Source: Paracoccus jeotgali
GTDB lineage: Bacteria; Pseudomonadota; Alphaproteobacteria; Rhodobacterales; Rhodobacteraceae
Length of the DNA: 64,000 nucleotides
Reading direction: 5' to 3'
Assembly (NCBI RefSeq): GCF_002865605.1
Contig: NZ_CP025583.1
Span: 3,057,137-3,121,136 of the forward strand
Of the stretch, positions 28,059-36,475 are shown in pieces (the stretch's first letter is position 1; each line of letters begins with the position of its first letter). The position numbers were made by a program, and so were the translations under genes. The notes beneath the pieces are model-generated. The model was not told where the DNA came from. It did no database searches and saw only the letters and a list, made by a program, of their open reading frames with translations.

Positions 28059-30089
28059 TCAGTCTGCCTCGATTTCCGACAGAAACGCCTGACCGAACCG
28101 GTCGAGCCGCGCCTCGTCCAGGATGCGGCCCAGCGCGCCGCGGCTGGCGGGCCGGGTTTCGGCGATGCGGCGAAGCTGCCCGGTCGAGCAGGAGAGCGGC
28201 TTCTCCGTCCCGTCCACCCCGCGCGCAAGCTGCATCTGCGCGTCGGCCAGCCGGTCGAACAGCGCCCCCGCCGGCCGTCCCGCCAGCGCGCGCCGGGCCG
28301 GGTGCATGTCCGGCACCTCGCCCGCGATCACGGACAGGAACGCCGCGCCATAGCTTTCCAGCTTCTTCGCGCCGACCCCGTTGATCCGCGCCATCTCGTC
28401 CAGTGTCTGCGGGCGGCGTTCGGCCATCTCCTGCAGGGTGCGGTCGGGGAAGATGACATAGGCGGGCACCCGCGCGGCCTCGGACAGGGCCCGCCGCTTG
28501 GCCTTGAGGGCGGAAAACAGCGGCGCATCCTCTTCTGCCACCTGCATCTTGGGGACGAAGGCGGGCTTGGCGCGGCGCAGGCTGTCCTCGCGCAGGGTCA
28601 CGGTCTGCTCGCCGCGCAGGATCGGGTGGGCGGCGTCGGTGATGTGCAGCGCGCCGTGGCGGGAAGGGTCGGGGCGGCAGAGGTCCAGCCCCATCATCTG
28701 CCGGACGATCGCCTGCCATTGCGCGCGCGACCATTCCGCCCCGACGCCAAAGGTCGGCAGCTGGTCATGCCCGCGCTCGCGCAGCTTTTCGGTCGCGTTG
28801 CCGGTCAGGATGTCGATGACATGCCCCGCGCCAAAGCGTTCGCCGCTGCGCAGCATGGCCGACAGCGCCATCTGCACCGGGCGCGTGGCGTCGAACAGCA
28901 CCGGCGGCGCGTCGCAGAGATCGCAGTTCCCGCAGGGCGCGGCCGTCTCGCCGAAATAGGACAGCAGACGGACGCGGCGGCAGCCGGTCGCCTCGGCCAG
29001 ACCCAGCAGCGCGTTCAGCCGGGCGTGGTCGGCCTGCTTGCGGTCGTCCTGAGCCAGCCCCTCGTCGATCTGGGCGCGGCGCATCCGGATGTCATCGGGA
29101 CCGTAGAGGGTCAGCGTCTCGGCCGGCAGGCCGTCGCGGCCGGCGCGGCCGATTTCCTGATAATAGGCCTCGATGGATTTCGGCAGGTCGGCATGGGCGA
29201 CCCAACGGATGTCGGGCTTGTCGATGCCCATGCCAAAGGCCACGGTGGCGGCGACGATCAGCCCGTCCTCGCGCTGGAACCGGGCCTCGGCGTCGCGCCG
29301 GGCCTGCGCCTCCATCCCGCCGTGGTAATGCAGGGCGGAATGACCGGCGGCGTTCAGCGCGGTGGCCAGCGCCTCGGTCTTGGCGCGGCTGCCGCAATAG
29401 ACGATGCCCGACTGTCCGGGCCGGGCAGCGGCAAAGTCGAGGATCTGCCGGCGCGGCCCGTCCTTGGCCTGAAACGCCAGATGGATATTGGGCCGGTCGA
29501 AGCCGCGCAGGAAGGTCTGGGGGGTGGCGTCGCCGAACAGGCGGCTGACGATCTCGGTCCGGGTTTCGGCGTCGGCGGTGGCGGTGAATGCCGCCAGCGG
29601 CACGCCGAGCGCCTGTTTCAGCGCCCCGATCCGCAGATAGTCGGGGCGGAAATCGTGGCCCCACTGGCTGACGCAATGCGCCTCGTCCACCGCAATGGCG
29701 GTGACACCTGACCGGCGCAACAGCGCCAGCGTCCCGCCCGAGGCCAGCCGTTCCGGCGCCATGTAAAGCAGCTTCAGCGCGCCGTCATTCAGCGCGGCAA
29801 AGACCTGATCGGTCTCGTCCTCGGTATTGCCCGAGGTCAGCGCCCCGGCGGCGACCCCGGCCTCGCGCAAGGCGCGGACCTGGTCGCGCATCAGCGCGAT
29901 CAGCGGCGAGATCACCACCGTCACCCCGTCGCGCATCAGCGCCGGAAGCTGGTAGCACAGCGATTTGCCGCCGCCGGTCGGCATGATCGCCAGCACATCG
30001 CGTCCCGCCGCGACCGCCTCGACGATTTCCTGCTGGCCGGGGCGGAAATCGTCAAAGCCGAAGATCTGGCGCAGCAGGTCCGCAGGCAT
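28059..30089 (-). CDS. recQ: ATP-dependent DNA helicase RecQ
   Basis: RecQ unwinds DNA 3'-5' in recombination and fork repair. The 676-residue protein has helicase motifs 0/I (FRPGQQEIVE, MPTGGGKSLCYQLP), II (VDEAHCVSQWGHDFRPDY), VI (QEIGRAGRDGLPA), the zinc-binding RQC region (CRRVRLLSYFGE then CGNCDLC), and one HRDC domain near the C terminus (about 520-595). The ATG at 30089 (MPADLLRQIFGFDDFRPGQ) gives the normal start. The yggT stop lies two bases upstream, so recQ probably belongs to the asd-yggT-recQ run. Confidence 0.96.
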   Translation of the reverse strand: MPADLLRQIFGFDDFRPGQQEIVEAVAAGRDVLAIMPTGGGKSLCYQLPALMRDGVTVVISPLIALMRDQVRALREAGVAAGALTSGNTEDETDQVFAALNDGALKLLYMAPERLASGGTLALLRRSGVTAIAVDEAHCVSQWGHDFRPDYLRIGALKQALGVPLAAFTATADAETRTEIVSRLFGDATPQTFLRGFDRPNIHLAFQAKDGPRRQILDFAAARPGQSGIVYCGSRAKTEALATALNAAGHSALHYHGGMEAQARRDAEARFQREDGLIVAATVAFGMGIDKPDIRWVAHADLPKSIEAYYQEIGRAGRDGLPAETLTLYGPDDIRMRRAQIDEGLAQDDRKQADHARLNALLGLAEATGCRRVRLLSYFGETAAPCGNCDLCDAPPVLFDATRPVQMALSAMLRSGERFGAGHVIDILTGNATEKLRERGHDQLPTFGVGAEWSRAQWQAIVRQMMGLDLCRPDPSRHGALHITDAAHPILRGEQTVTLREDSLRRAKPAFVPKMQVAEEDAPLFSALKAKRRALSEAARVPAYVIFPDRTLQEMAERRPQTLDEMARINGVGAKKLESYGAAFLSVIAGEVPDMHPARRALAGRPAGALFDRLADAQMQLARGVDGTEKPLSCSTGQLRRIAETRPASRGALGRILDEARLDRFGQAFLSEIEAD

Positions 30090-30090
30090 G

Positions 30091-30381
30091 TCAGCCGTAG
30101 AAGAAGGCGGCGTTGTTCTGCATCGCCATGCGGATGACGACGATGCCGATGAACACCACCAGCGGCGCCAGATCCAGTCCGCCCGCATAGGGCAGCAGGC
30201 GGCGGATCGGGGCGTAAAGCGGCTCCAACAGGCGGTTCAGCCCGTCCCAAAGCTGGGCCACCAGCGGCTGGCGCAGGTTCAGCACCTGAAAGTTGATCAG
30301 CCACGACATGATGATATGCGCGATCATCACGAACCACAGGATGTCCAGCAGCAGCATCACGACCTGATAGAATGTGGTCAT
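30091..30381 (-). CDS. YggT family membrane protein
   Basis: A 96-residue YggT-family protein with two hydrophobic segments (about residues 4-28 and 70-90) and the motif SWLINFQVLNLRQPLVAQLW between them, followed by PLYAPIRRLLP. YggT proteins are linked to osmotic or potassium stress in E. coli and to division-site or thylakoid functions in other groups; the role here is unknown. The start at 30381 gives MTTFYQVVMLLLDILWF. It lies between asd and recQ in the same direction, 4 bases after asd. Confidence 0.88.
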   Translation of the reverse strand: MTTFYQVVMLLLDILWFVMIAHIIMSWLINFQVLNLRQPLVAQLWDGLNRLLEPLYAPIRRLLPYAGGLDLAPLVVFIGIVVIRMAMQNNAAFFYG

Positions 30382-30385
30382 GCCC

Positions 30386-31540
30386 TCAACCCTCAATCAG
30401 GATGCGCAGGATGCGGCGCAGCGGCTCGGCCGCGCCCCACAAAAGCTGGTCGCCGACGGTGAAGGCGCCCAGATACTCCGGCCCCATCGCCAGCTTGCGG
30501 ACGCGGCCGACCGGGATGGTCAGCGTGCCGGTGACGGCGACCGGGGTCAGCGCCTCCATCGTCGCCTGCTTTTCGTTCGGGACCAGCTTTACCCAGTCAT
30601 TGTCCGAGGCGATCATCCCCTCGATCTCGTCCAGCGGCACGTCGCGGGTCAGCTTGAAGGTCAGCGCCTGGCTGTGGCAGCGCATGGCGCCGATGCGGAC
30701 GCAGAAACCGTCGATCGGGATCGCCTCGCCGCCCGGCACGCCGATGGCGTCTTCGCCCAGACCGAGGATCTTGTTCGTCTCGGCCATGCCCTTCCATTCC
30801 TCGCGCGACACGCCGTTGCCCAGATCCTGGTCGATCCACGGGATCAGCGAGCCGCCAAGGACGGCGCCGAACTGCGCGGACTCGTCGCTGTCCAGCATCG
30901 CCCGCTGCCGGGCCAGCACCTTGCGGTCGATTTCCAGAATCGCGGATTTCGGGTCGTCCAGCAGGTCGCGGACCTCGGCGTTCAGGGTGCCATACTGGGT
31001 CAGCAATTCGCGCATGTGCTGCGCACCGCCGCCCGAGGCCGCCTGATAGGTCTGGGTGGTCATCCACTCGACCAGCCCGGCCTTGAACAGCGCGCCCACG
31101 CCCATCATCATGCAGGACACGGTGCAGTTGCCGCCGATCCAGTTGCGGTTGCCGGCGGCAAGGGCGCTGTCGATCTGCGGCCGGTTGACCGGGTCCAGCA
31201 CGATCAGCGCGTCCTTTTCCATCCGCAGGGTCGAGGCCGCGTCGATCCAGTGCCCGTCCCAGCCCTGCGCGCGCAGGTCGGCAAAGACCTTCTTGGTATA
31301 GTCGCCGCCCTGACAGGTCAGGATCGCATCGCAGGATTTCAGCGTGTCGAGGTCATAGGCGTCGGCCAGCGGCGCGTCGCCGCGCGGGGCCTTGCCGCCC
31401 GCGTTCGAGGTCGAGAAGAACACCGGCTCGATCAGGTCGAAATCGCCCGAATCCGTCATCCGGTCCATCAGGACCGAGCCCACCATTCCCCGCCAGCCGA
31501 TCAGGCCGACACGCGGCGTCTGCGTCATTGCCATCGTCAT
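30386..31540 (-). CDS. asd: Aspartate-semialdehyde dehydrogenase (E. coli type)
   Basis: Asd reduces aspartyl phosphate to aspartate semialdehyde, the branch point for lysine/diaminopimelate, threonine and methionine. The 384-residue protein has the NADP motif ([15 protein letters not shown]), the catalytic Cys in [14 protein letters not shown] and the substrate motif [17 protein letters not shown]. This layout is the E. coli-like Asd class rather than the shorter (about 340-residue) class. Three in-frame ATGs lie at the start; AGGGG before 31540 favours the first. The product feeds DapA (16675-17550). Confidence 0.95.
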   Translation of the reverse strand: MTMAMTQTPRVGLIGWRGMVGSVLMDRMTDSGDFDLIEPVFFSTSNAGGKAPRGDAPLADAYDLDTLKSCDAILTCQGGDYTKKVFADLRAQGWDGHWIDAASTLRMEKDALIVLDPVNRPQIDSALAAGNRNWIGGNCTVSCMMMGVGALFKAGLVEWMTTQTYQAASGGGAQHMRELLTQYGTLNAEVRDLLDDPKSAILEIDRKVLARQRAMLDSDESAQFGAVLGGSLIPWIDQDLGNGVSREEWKGMAETNKILGLGEDAIGVPGGEAIPIDGFCVRIGAMRCHSQALTFKLTRDVPLDEIEGMIASDNDWVKLVPNEKQATMEALTPVAVTGTLTIPVGRVRKLAMGPEYLGAFTVGDQLLWGAAEPLRRILRILIEG

Positions 31541-31664
31541 AATCCCCTGCGTTTTCGGCCCTGACCTATGTCAGCCGGGCCTCGCGTGCAAGCTGTCGCT
31601 GCGTCCGCGTTGACTTTGCGTCCCGGCGCTGCCAGCCCCTGTCGCGCAGCTAGAAGGGCCCCAG

Positions 31665-32225
31665 ATGTATCCGCTGATCCGTTTCGCCAAAGAGATGATC
31701 AAGTTCCGCCGGGCGCCGCGTCTGGCGCCGCTGGGCACGCATGTCTCGGACCATATCTGCTGGCCATGGGATCTGGACCCGTGGATCGAGCTGAACAACG
31801 GCCGCACGCTGACGCTGTTCGATCTGGGCCGCATCCCGATGGCATCGCGGATGGGGCTGATCGGCCAGCTGCGCGCGCAGGGCTGGGGGATCACGGTCGC
31901 GGGCAGTTCGGTCCGCTATCGCCGCCGTGTCCGGGCGTTCCAGCGCTTTCGCATGACCTCGCGGGTGATCGGCTGGGACGCGCGTTTCGTCTATATCGAG
32001 CAGGCGATGTGGCGCGGGACCGATTGCTGCAACCACGCGCTGCTGCGCACGGCGGTCACCTCTGCCGAGGGCATCGTCCCGCCGCAACGGGTGCTGGACC
32101 TGCTGCAGGCCAGCCATCAGCCGCCGCCGCTGCCCGATTGGGTCGAGGCGTGGATCGCCGCCGAACAGACCCGGCCCTGGCCGCCGGAACTGCCGCCCGA
32201 CGCGCAGGCGGCGCTGACCCGGTGA
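31665..32225 (+). CDS. 4HBT-like acyl-CoA thioesterase
   Basis: A 186-residue hotdog-fold protein of the THEM6/4HBT-like group, with WIELNNGRTLTLFDLGR in the N-terminal half as the expected helix and the strand ITVAGSSVRYRRRV. These proteins are predicted acyl-CoA thioesterases; no substrate can be read from the sequence. It is divergent from asd (124 bases apart). A TTGACT box at 31610-31615 may be part of its promoter, but no clear -10 is present. Confidence 0.8.
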   Translation: MYPLIRFAKEMIKFRRAPRLAPLGTHVSDHICWPWDLDPWIELNNGRTLTLFDLGRIPMASRMGLIGQLRAQGWGITVAGSSVRYRRRVRAFQRFRMTSRVIGWDARFVYIEQAMWRGTDCCNHALLRTAVTSAEGIVPPQRVLDLLQASHQPPPLPDWVEAWIAAEQTRPWPPELPPDAQAALTR

Positions 32226-32330
32226 CGGGCGGCGCAGCCGTGGCCGCGACCGGGGTGGGCGAAAAATCGTTGCCAATCAGTCCGCTTTCCGCCTTATCCT
32301 GCGCGCGCAGTCAGGCAGGGGGCAGTCAGG

Positions 32331-33689
32331 GTGAACCGAAAGCGCATCTGGGGGTGGTGGTTTTTCGATTGGGCGGGGCAGCCCTATCACACCCTGCTGG
32401 TCACCTTCATCTTCTCGATCTATTTCGCCGAGGTCGCCAAGCGCGCCTATATCGCGCAAGGCCACGACGTCATGCTGGCGGGCGCCCATGCGCAGACGCT
32501 GTGGGGGTATGGTCTGGCGATCAGCGGCGCGGTGATCGCGCTGCTTGCGCCGCTGCTGGGGGCGGTGGCGGACCGTTCCGGGCGCAAGCTGCCGTGGATC
32601 TGGTTTTTCTCCGGCATGGTCGTGGTCGGGGCCTCTGGCCTGTGGCTGCTGACCCCGCAGGACCCGCGCCTGATCACGGCGCTGGCGTTTTTCGGCGTCG
32701 GCCTGATCGGGATGGAGTTCGCGACCATCTTCACCAACGCCCTGCTGCCCGGCCTCGCGCCAAGGGACGAGATCGGGCGGCTGTCGGGGTCCGGCTTTGC
32801 CTTCGGCTATCTGGGCGGGCTGGTGGCGCTGGCGATCATGCTGCTGTTCTTTGCCGAGACGCCCAGCGGGCGGACCCTGCTGGGCATCCCGCCGCTGTTC
32901 GGGCTGGACCCGGCCTTGCGCGAAGGCACGCGCTTTGTCGGGCCGTTCACGGCGCTGTGGTATGCGGTCTTCATGCTGCCCTTCTGGTTCTGGGTGACAG
33001 AGCCGAAGGGCCTGCGGATGGGGCCGATCAGCCTGCGCGCGGCGGCTGCCGATCTGTGGCAGACCGTCAAGGGGCTGCGGCAGCGGCGCAGCCTGGCGGT
33101 CTGGCTGGTGTCGTCGATGCTGTCGCGGGACGGGCTGAACGCGCTTTACGGCTTTGGCGGGGTCTATGCCGGCACGGTGCTGGGCTGGCCGGTGTTCCTC
33201 TCGGGCGTGTTCGGCGTGGTCAGCGTCATCTCGGCGGCGGTGATCTCGTGGCTGGGCGGGCGCGCCGACCGGCGCTATGGGCCCAAGCCGGTGATCGTGA
33301 GCGCGATCCTGCTGCTGACGCTGGTCTGCGTCATCATCGTCGGCATGACGCGGGAAACCCTGTTCGGCCTGTCGCTGGCAGCGGGCAGCCGGGTGCCGGA
33401 TGTCATGTTCTTCATCTGCGGGGCGATGATCGGCGGCGCGGGCGGGGCGATGCAGGCGGCCTCGCGCACGCTGACGGTGCGCCACACCAGCGACGAGCGC
33501 GCGACCGAGGTGTTCGGTCTTTATGCGCTGTCGGGCAAGGCCACCGCCTTCCTCGCGCCCTTCCTGATCGCGCTGGTCACCGACCTGACCGGCAATCAGC
33601 GGATCGGGGTCACGCCGCTGATCGTGATGTTTCTTCTGGCCCTGTTCCTGCTAAGATGGGTCAACAAGAACGGAGAGGGGCCGCAGTGA
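32331..33689 (+). CDS. UMF1/Atg22-like MFS transporter
   Basis: A 452-residue inner-membrane transporter with 12 predicted helices. The start MNRKRIWGWWFFDWAGQPY is characteristic of the UMF1 family (Atg22-like, proposed amino-acid or unknown-substrate exporters), and the MFS loop motif GAVADRSGRKLPWIW lies after helix 2-3. It starts with GTG at 32331, supported by AGGGGGCAG just upstream. Its stop overlaps the GTG of mepA by two bases, so it is cotranscribed with that gene. Substrate unknown. Confidence 0.88.
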   Translation: MNRKRIWGWWFFDWAGQPYHTLLVTFIFSIYFAEVAKRAYIAQGHDVMLAGAHAQTLWGYGLAISGAVIALLAPLLGAVADRSGRKLPWIWFFSGMVVVGASGLWLLTPQDPRLITALAFFGVGLIGMEFATIFTNALLPGLAPRDEIGRLSGSGFAFGYLGGLVALAIMLLFFAETPSGRTLLGIPPLFGLDPALREGTRFVGPFTALWYAVFMLPFWFWVTEPKGLRMGPISLRAAAADLWQTVKGLRQRRSLAVWLVSSMLSRDGLNALYGFGGVYAGTVLGWPVFLSGVFGVVSVISAAVISWLGGRADRRYGPKPVIVSAILLLTLVCVIIVGMTRETLFGLSLAAGSRVPDVMFFICGAMIGGAGGAMQAASRTLTVRHTSDERATEVFGLYALSGKATAFLAPFLIALVTDLTGNQRIGVTPLIVMFLLALFLLRWVNKNGEGPQ

Positions 33690-34570
33690 TCCGCAAATTT
33701 CTTCTGACCGTCGCCGCAGCGGCGGCCTTGGCGATGCCCGCCATGGCCGACCCGCTGGCCAAGGATGTCTTCGGCCGCGTGCCCGGCCCGACCGCCGGAA
33801 CCCCGGTGTCGATCGGCACCTACAGCAAGGGCTGCGTCTCGGGCGCGGCGCAACTGCCGGAAAGCGGGCCGACATGGCAGGCCATGCGGCTGTCGCGCAA
33901 CCGCAACTGGGGCCATCCCGACATGGTCGGTTTCGTCATGGGCCTGTCGCAGGCGGCGGCCAAGATGGGCTGGAAGGGCATCTATGTCGGCGATATGAGC
34001 CAGTCGCGCGGCGGGCCGATGCTGACCGGCCATGCCAGCCATCAGTTGGGGCTGGACGCCGATATCTGGATGCTGCCGCCCGCCAGCCTGTCGCTGACGC
34101 CGGCGCAGCGCGAGAGCATCTCGTCGATCTCGGTCGTGGCCAAGAACGGGCTGGGCGTGAACGGCAACTGGACGCGCGGCCATGCCGGGCTGATCCAGTC
34201 GGCCGCCATGGACCCGCGCGTCGACCGCATCTTTCTGGACGCCGCGATCAAGGTTGCGATGTGCGACATGAACGGCGACCGGGGCGCGTGGCTGCAAAAG
34301 CTGCGGCCGACGCCGAACCACGATTACCACTTCCACGTCCGGCTGAACTGCCCGGCGGGCAGCGGCACGGGGTGCCAGAACACCGCCGCACCGGTGGCCG
34401 CGCTGTCGGGCAACGACAATGGCTGCGGCGCGGCGCGTCAGGAACTCGCCTATCGCGCCAACCCCTCGACCCGGCCGAAATACACGCCTGACCCGGATTA
34501 CCGCCATCCGCGCAGCTTCCGCCTAAGCGAGATGCCCCGGCAATGTCAGGCCGTCGCGACCGCCCGGTGA
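33686..34570 (+). CDS. mepA: Penicillin-insensitive murein endopeptidase MepA
   Basis: MepA is a periplasmic LAS-family zinc peptidase that cuts D-Ala-mDAP crosslinks in peptidoglycan. The 294-residue protein has a signal peptide (1-21, ending PAMAD), the zinc/catalytic motif GHASHQLGLDADIWM with the His-Asp pair, and the second His motif DYHFHVRLNC. Several Cys residues in the second half may form disulfides. It starts with GTG at 33686, overlapping the MFS stop, with a GGAGAGGGG ribosome binding site. Its last 28 bases overlap the next gene. Confidence 0.93.
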   Translation: MIRKFLLTVAAAAALAMPAMADPLAKDVFGRVPGPTAGTPVSIGTYSKGCVSGAAQLPESGPTWQAMRLSRNRNWGHPDMVGFVMGLSQAAAKMGWKGIYVGDMSQSRGGPMLTGHASHQLGLDADIWMLPPASLSLTPAQRESISSISVVAKNGLGVNGNWTRGHAGLIQSAAMDPRVDRIFLDAAIKVAMCDMNGDRGAWLQKLRPTPNHDYHFHVRLNCPAGSGTGCQNTAAPVAALSGNDNGCGAARQELAYRANPSTRPKYTPDPDYRHPRSFRLSEMPRQCQAVATAR

Positions 34571-35460
34571 TCCTTGCCGCGCTGCTGTTCCTGCTGGCCG
34601 GACCGGCGCTCGCGGCCGAGGCCGATGGCGCCCGGCCGCAGATGGAATACATCGCCACCCATGTCTGGCGCGAGCCTGATGCCGATTTCGGCGGGTTCTC
34701 GGGCATTGAGGTGTCTGAGGACGGGTCGCAGTTCCACGTCATCACCGACCGCGCCTGGATCCGCTGGGGCCGGATCGAGCGGGACAGCGCCGGCCGCATC
34801 CGCGATCTGACCACGCTGGGCCGCGCGCAGTTGCAGGACAGTCAGGGCCGACCGCTGCCGCCGGGCCGGCTGGGCGACAGCGAGGGGCTGGCCATCGCCA
34901 CCGACGGCACCATCTATGTCAGCTTCGAAGGCCTGAACCGGGTGGCGCGCTATGACGACCCGGACGGCCCGGCGACGCCCCTGCCGATCCCCGAGGAATG
35001 GGCCGAGCTGGTCACCAATGAGGGGTTCGAGGCGCTGGCGATCACCGATGACGGCGATGTGCTGACCCTGCCCGAATACGCGCCCGACGGCCGCAGCTTT
35101 CCGATCTGGCGCTATCGCGACGGCGCATGGGCGCAGCCCTTTTCCATTCCCGGCGATCCCGACTGGCAGGCGGTCGGGGCGGATATGGGGCCGGATGGAC
35201 GGCTCTATCTGCTCGAGCGGAATTTCCGCTGGCTGCTTGGCTTTCGCTCGCGCGTGCGGCGGATGGAGCTGACCGAGACCGGCCCCCAGCAGATCGAAAC
35301 CCTGCTGACCACCAGCACCCTGCAATACGACAATCTTGAGGGCATCGCCGTCTGGTCCGACGATCTGGGCATCCGCATCACGATGATTTCTGACGATAAT
35401 TTCCTGCCCGTGCAGCGCACCGAGGTCGTCGAATACCGGATCATCGACCCCACGCCCTAG
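34543..35460 (+). CDS. Esterase-like activity of phytase family protein
   Basis: A 305-residue exported protein of the phytase-like esterase family (beta-propeller). It has a signal peptide (about residues 9-25, LAALLFLLAGPALAAEA) and propeller-type repeats such as GFSGIEVSEDGSQFHVITDRA, shown here by its core SGIEVSEDG, then LGDSEGLAIATDGTIYV and NEGFEALAITDDGDV. The first 28 bases overlap mepA. The biochemical substrate is not known for this family in bacteria; the family name reflects weak phytase-like activity in some members. Confidence 0.85.
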   Translation: MSGRRDRPVILAALLFLLAGPALAAEADGARPQMEYIATHVWREPDADFGGFSGIEVSEDGSQFHVITDRAWIRWGRIERDSAGRIRDLTTLGRAQLQDSQGRPLPPGRLGDSEGLAIATDGTIYVSFEGLNRVARYDDPDGPATPLPIPEEWAELVTNEGFEALAITDDGDVLTLPEYAPDGRSFPIWRYRDGAWAQPFSIPGDPDWQAVGADMGPDGRLYLLERNFRWLLGFRSRVRRMELTETGPQQIETLLTTSTLQYDNLEGIAVWSDDLGIRITMISDDNFLPVQRTEVVEYRIIDPTP

Positions 35461-35473
35461 CCGCGCGTCCCCG

Positions 35474-35502
35474 TTGACAATCCGCGCGTCACGGCGCATC
35501 TA
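35474..35502 (+). promoter_or_regulatory. Possible promoter for the YhhQ gene
   Basis: A perfect -35 TTGACA (35474-35479) is followed after 17 bases by CATCTA (35497-35502). The -10 is weak by the standard consensus. It lies 60 bases before the start of the YhhQ gene, within the only spacer between it and the phytase-like gene. Confidence 0.4.
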
Positions 35503-35559
35503 GCTGCCGTCCGCCTCGCGGGCCGAGTTTTTCCGCCACCTTGTAAAACGGAAGCATCC

Positions 35560-36174
35560 ATGACCCGCTTTCTTCCCGGCGTGATCGCCATGGCCGCCAT
35601 TGTCGTGGCCTCCAACATTCTTGTGCAGTTTCAACTGGGCGCGCATCTGACCTGGGGCGCGATCACCTATCCCTTTGCCTTTCTGGTGACGGATGTGATG
35701 AACCGCGTCTATGGTGCGAGGGCGGCGCGGCGCGTGGTGCTGGCCGGGTTTGTCACCGGGGTCGCTTGTTCGCTGCTGGCGGCCGGGATGGAGCGCACGA
35801 CGCTGCGCATCGCCACCGCCTCGGGCACCGCCTTCCTGCTGGCGCAGCTTGTCGATATCGGCATCTTCAACGCCATGCGGCATCTGTCGGGCTGGTGGAA
35901 GGCGCCGCTGGTGTCGTCGCTGCTGGGCTCGATCCTGGATACCACGCTGTTCTTCTCGATCGCGTTTTCGACCAGCTTTGCGTTCATCGACCGGGCCGAC
36001 GACGTCGCCTGGGCGAATGAGATGGTGCCGCTCCTGGGTCTTGGGCCCGACGCGCCGGTCTGGACCTCGCTCGCCATGGCTGACTGGCTGATGAAGCTGG
36101 CGCTGGCCCTGCTGGCGCTTGTGCCCTTCCGCCTGATCGTCCGCAACATGTTGCGTCAGCCCTCGCGGATTTAG
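35560..36174 (+). CDS. Queuosine precursor transporter, YhhQ/VUT family
   Basis: YhhQ proteins import queuosine precursors (preQ0/preQ1) across the inner membrane. The 204-residue product has about six hydrophobic segments and the family features DVMNRVYGARAARRVVLAGF (core VYGARAARRVV) and LVDIGIFNAMR. Gram-negative queuosine genes are not nearby, so the transporter may serve salvage. The gene is followed directly by the non-coding element at 36177. Confidence 0.88.
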   Translation: MTRFLPGVIAMAAIVVASNILVQFQLGAHLTWGAITYPFAFLVTDVMNRVYGARAARRVVLAGFVTGVACSLLAAGMERTTLRIATASGTAFLLAQLVDIGIFNAMRHLSGWWKAPLVSSLLGSILDTTLFFSIAFSTSFAFIDRADDVAWANEMVPLLGLGPDAPVWTSLAMADWLMKLALALLALVPFRLIVRNMLRQPSRI

Positions 36175-36241
36175 AGTTGACATATTGCGGCGCTGTGGCA
36201 ACCTGCCCAGACGTGGCAACATATTGAAAGGAGGTGGTCCA

Positions 36242-36298
36242 GTGTCGAGAGTGATATTGGAGAGAGGTGTCGGGACAGTCGGGGGGGCCGCGGCCTGA
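36242..36298 (+). CDS. Possible 18-residue leader or small protein
   Basis: GTG at 36242 lies 7 bases after GGAGG in a 15-base extended Shine-Dalgarno sequence, the best translation signal in this window. The frame gives MSRVILERGVGTVGGAAA and stops at 36296-36298. The product resembles nothing I know. The downstream element can pair with the SD, so the peptide could be part of a translation-controlled switch. It may also be chance, with the SD-like sequence acting only as RNA structure. Confidence 0.3.
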   Translation: MSRVILERGVGTVGGAAA

Positions 36299-36379
36299 GG
36301 GCAATCCCAAGGGTTCAGAACCCTGGCTGGGACGGACGGATCTTTCGATCCCTAACCGGACCATCTCCGTAGATCTCGC

Positions 36380-36417
36380 GGGCCGCGACCGAAAGGCGCG
36401 GCCCGTTCTGCATTTTT
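36380..36417 (+). terminator. Terminator of the 36.2-36.4 kb element
   Basis: GGGCCGCG (36380-36387) pairs with CGCGGCCC (36397-36404). Inside, CC and GG pair around a GAAA tetraloop with one bulged A. After GTTCTGCA the sequence runs into TTTTT (36413-36417). It isolates the element from the phosphatase gene that starts at 36476. Confidence 0.75.
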
Positions 36418-36475
36418 AGCCTTCGGGTCGGTGCGGATTCACAATGGGTTAGGATGTTTCGGTTACTGCGGAACC

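Larger units (their letters stand above)
36177..36417 (+). ncRNA. Putative structured RNA or leader-peptide element (unrecognised)
   Basis: I do not recognise this element. A TTGACA box (36177-36182) starts right after the yhhQ stop, but no clear -10 follows. GAAAGGAGGTGGTCC (36226-36240) is complementary to the 3' end of 16S rRNA over 15 bases, with one G-U pair. GGACCATCTCC (36358-36368) can pair with the same segment (36230-36240; 11 bp, one G-U), closing about 120 bases. Inside are a hairpin with TCCCA/TGGGA and AGGGT/ACCCT stems around 36305-36332 and GGATC-TTTC-GATCC (36338-36351). A GC hairpin with a GAAA loop and a T-run end it at 36417. A short ORF with ideal spacing to the SD starts at GTG 36242 and a second at GTG 36267. 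It may be an sRNA or a peptide-coding leader. Confidence 0.45.

Noticed and set aside
36267..36419. A 50-codon open frame with a GTG start and weak GGAG signal
   Set aside because: Its last third is the terminator hairpin and its stop lies in the T-run; the RNA structure explains the conservation signal better. I could not exclude a translated small protein.
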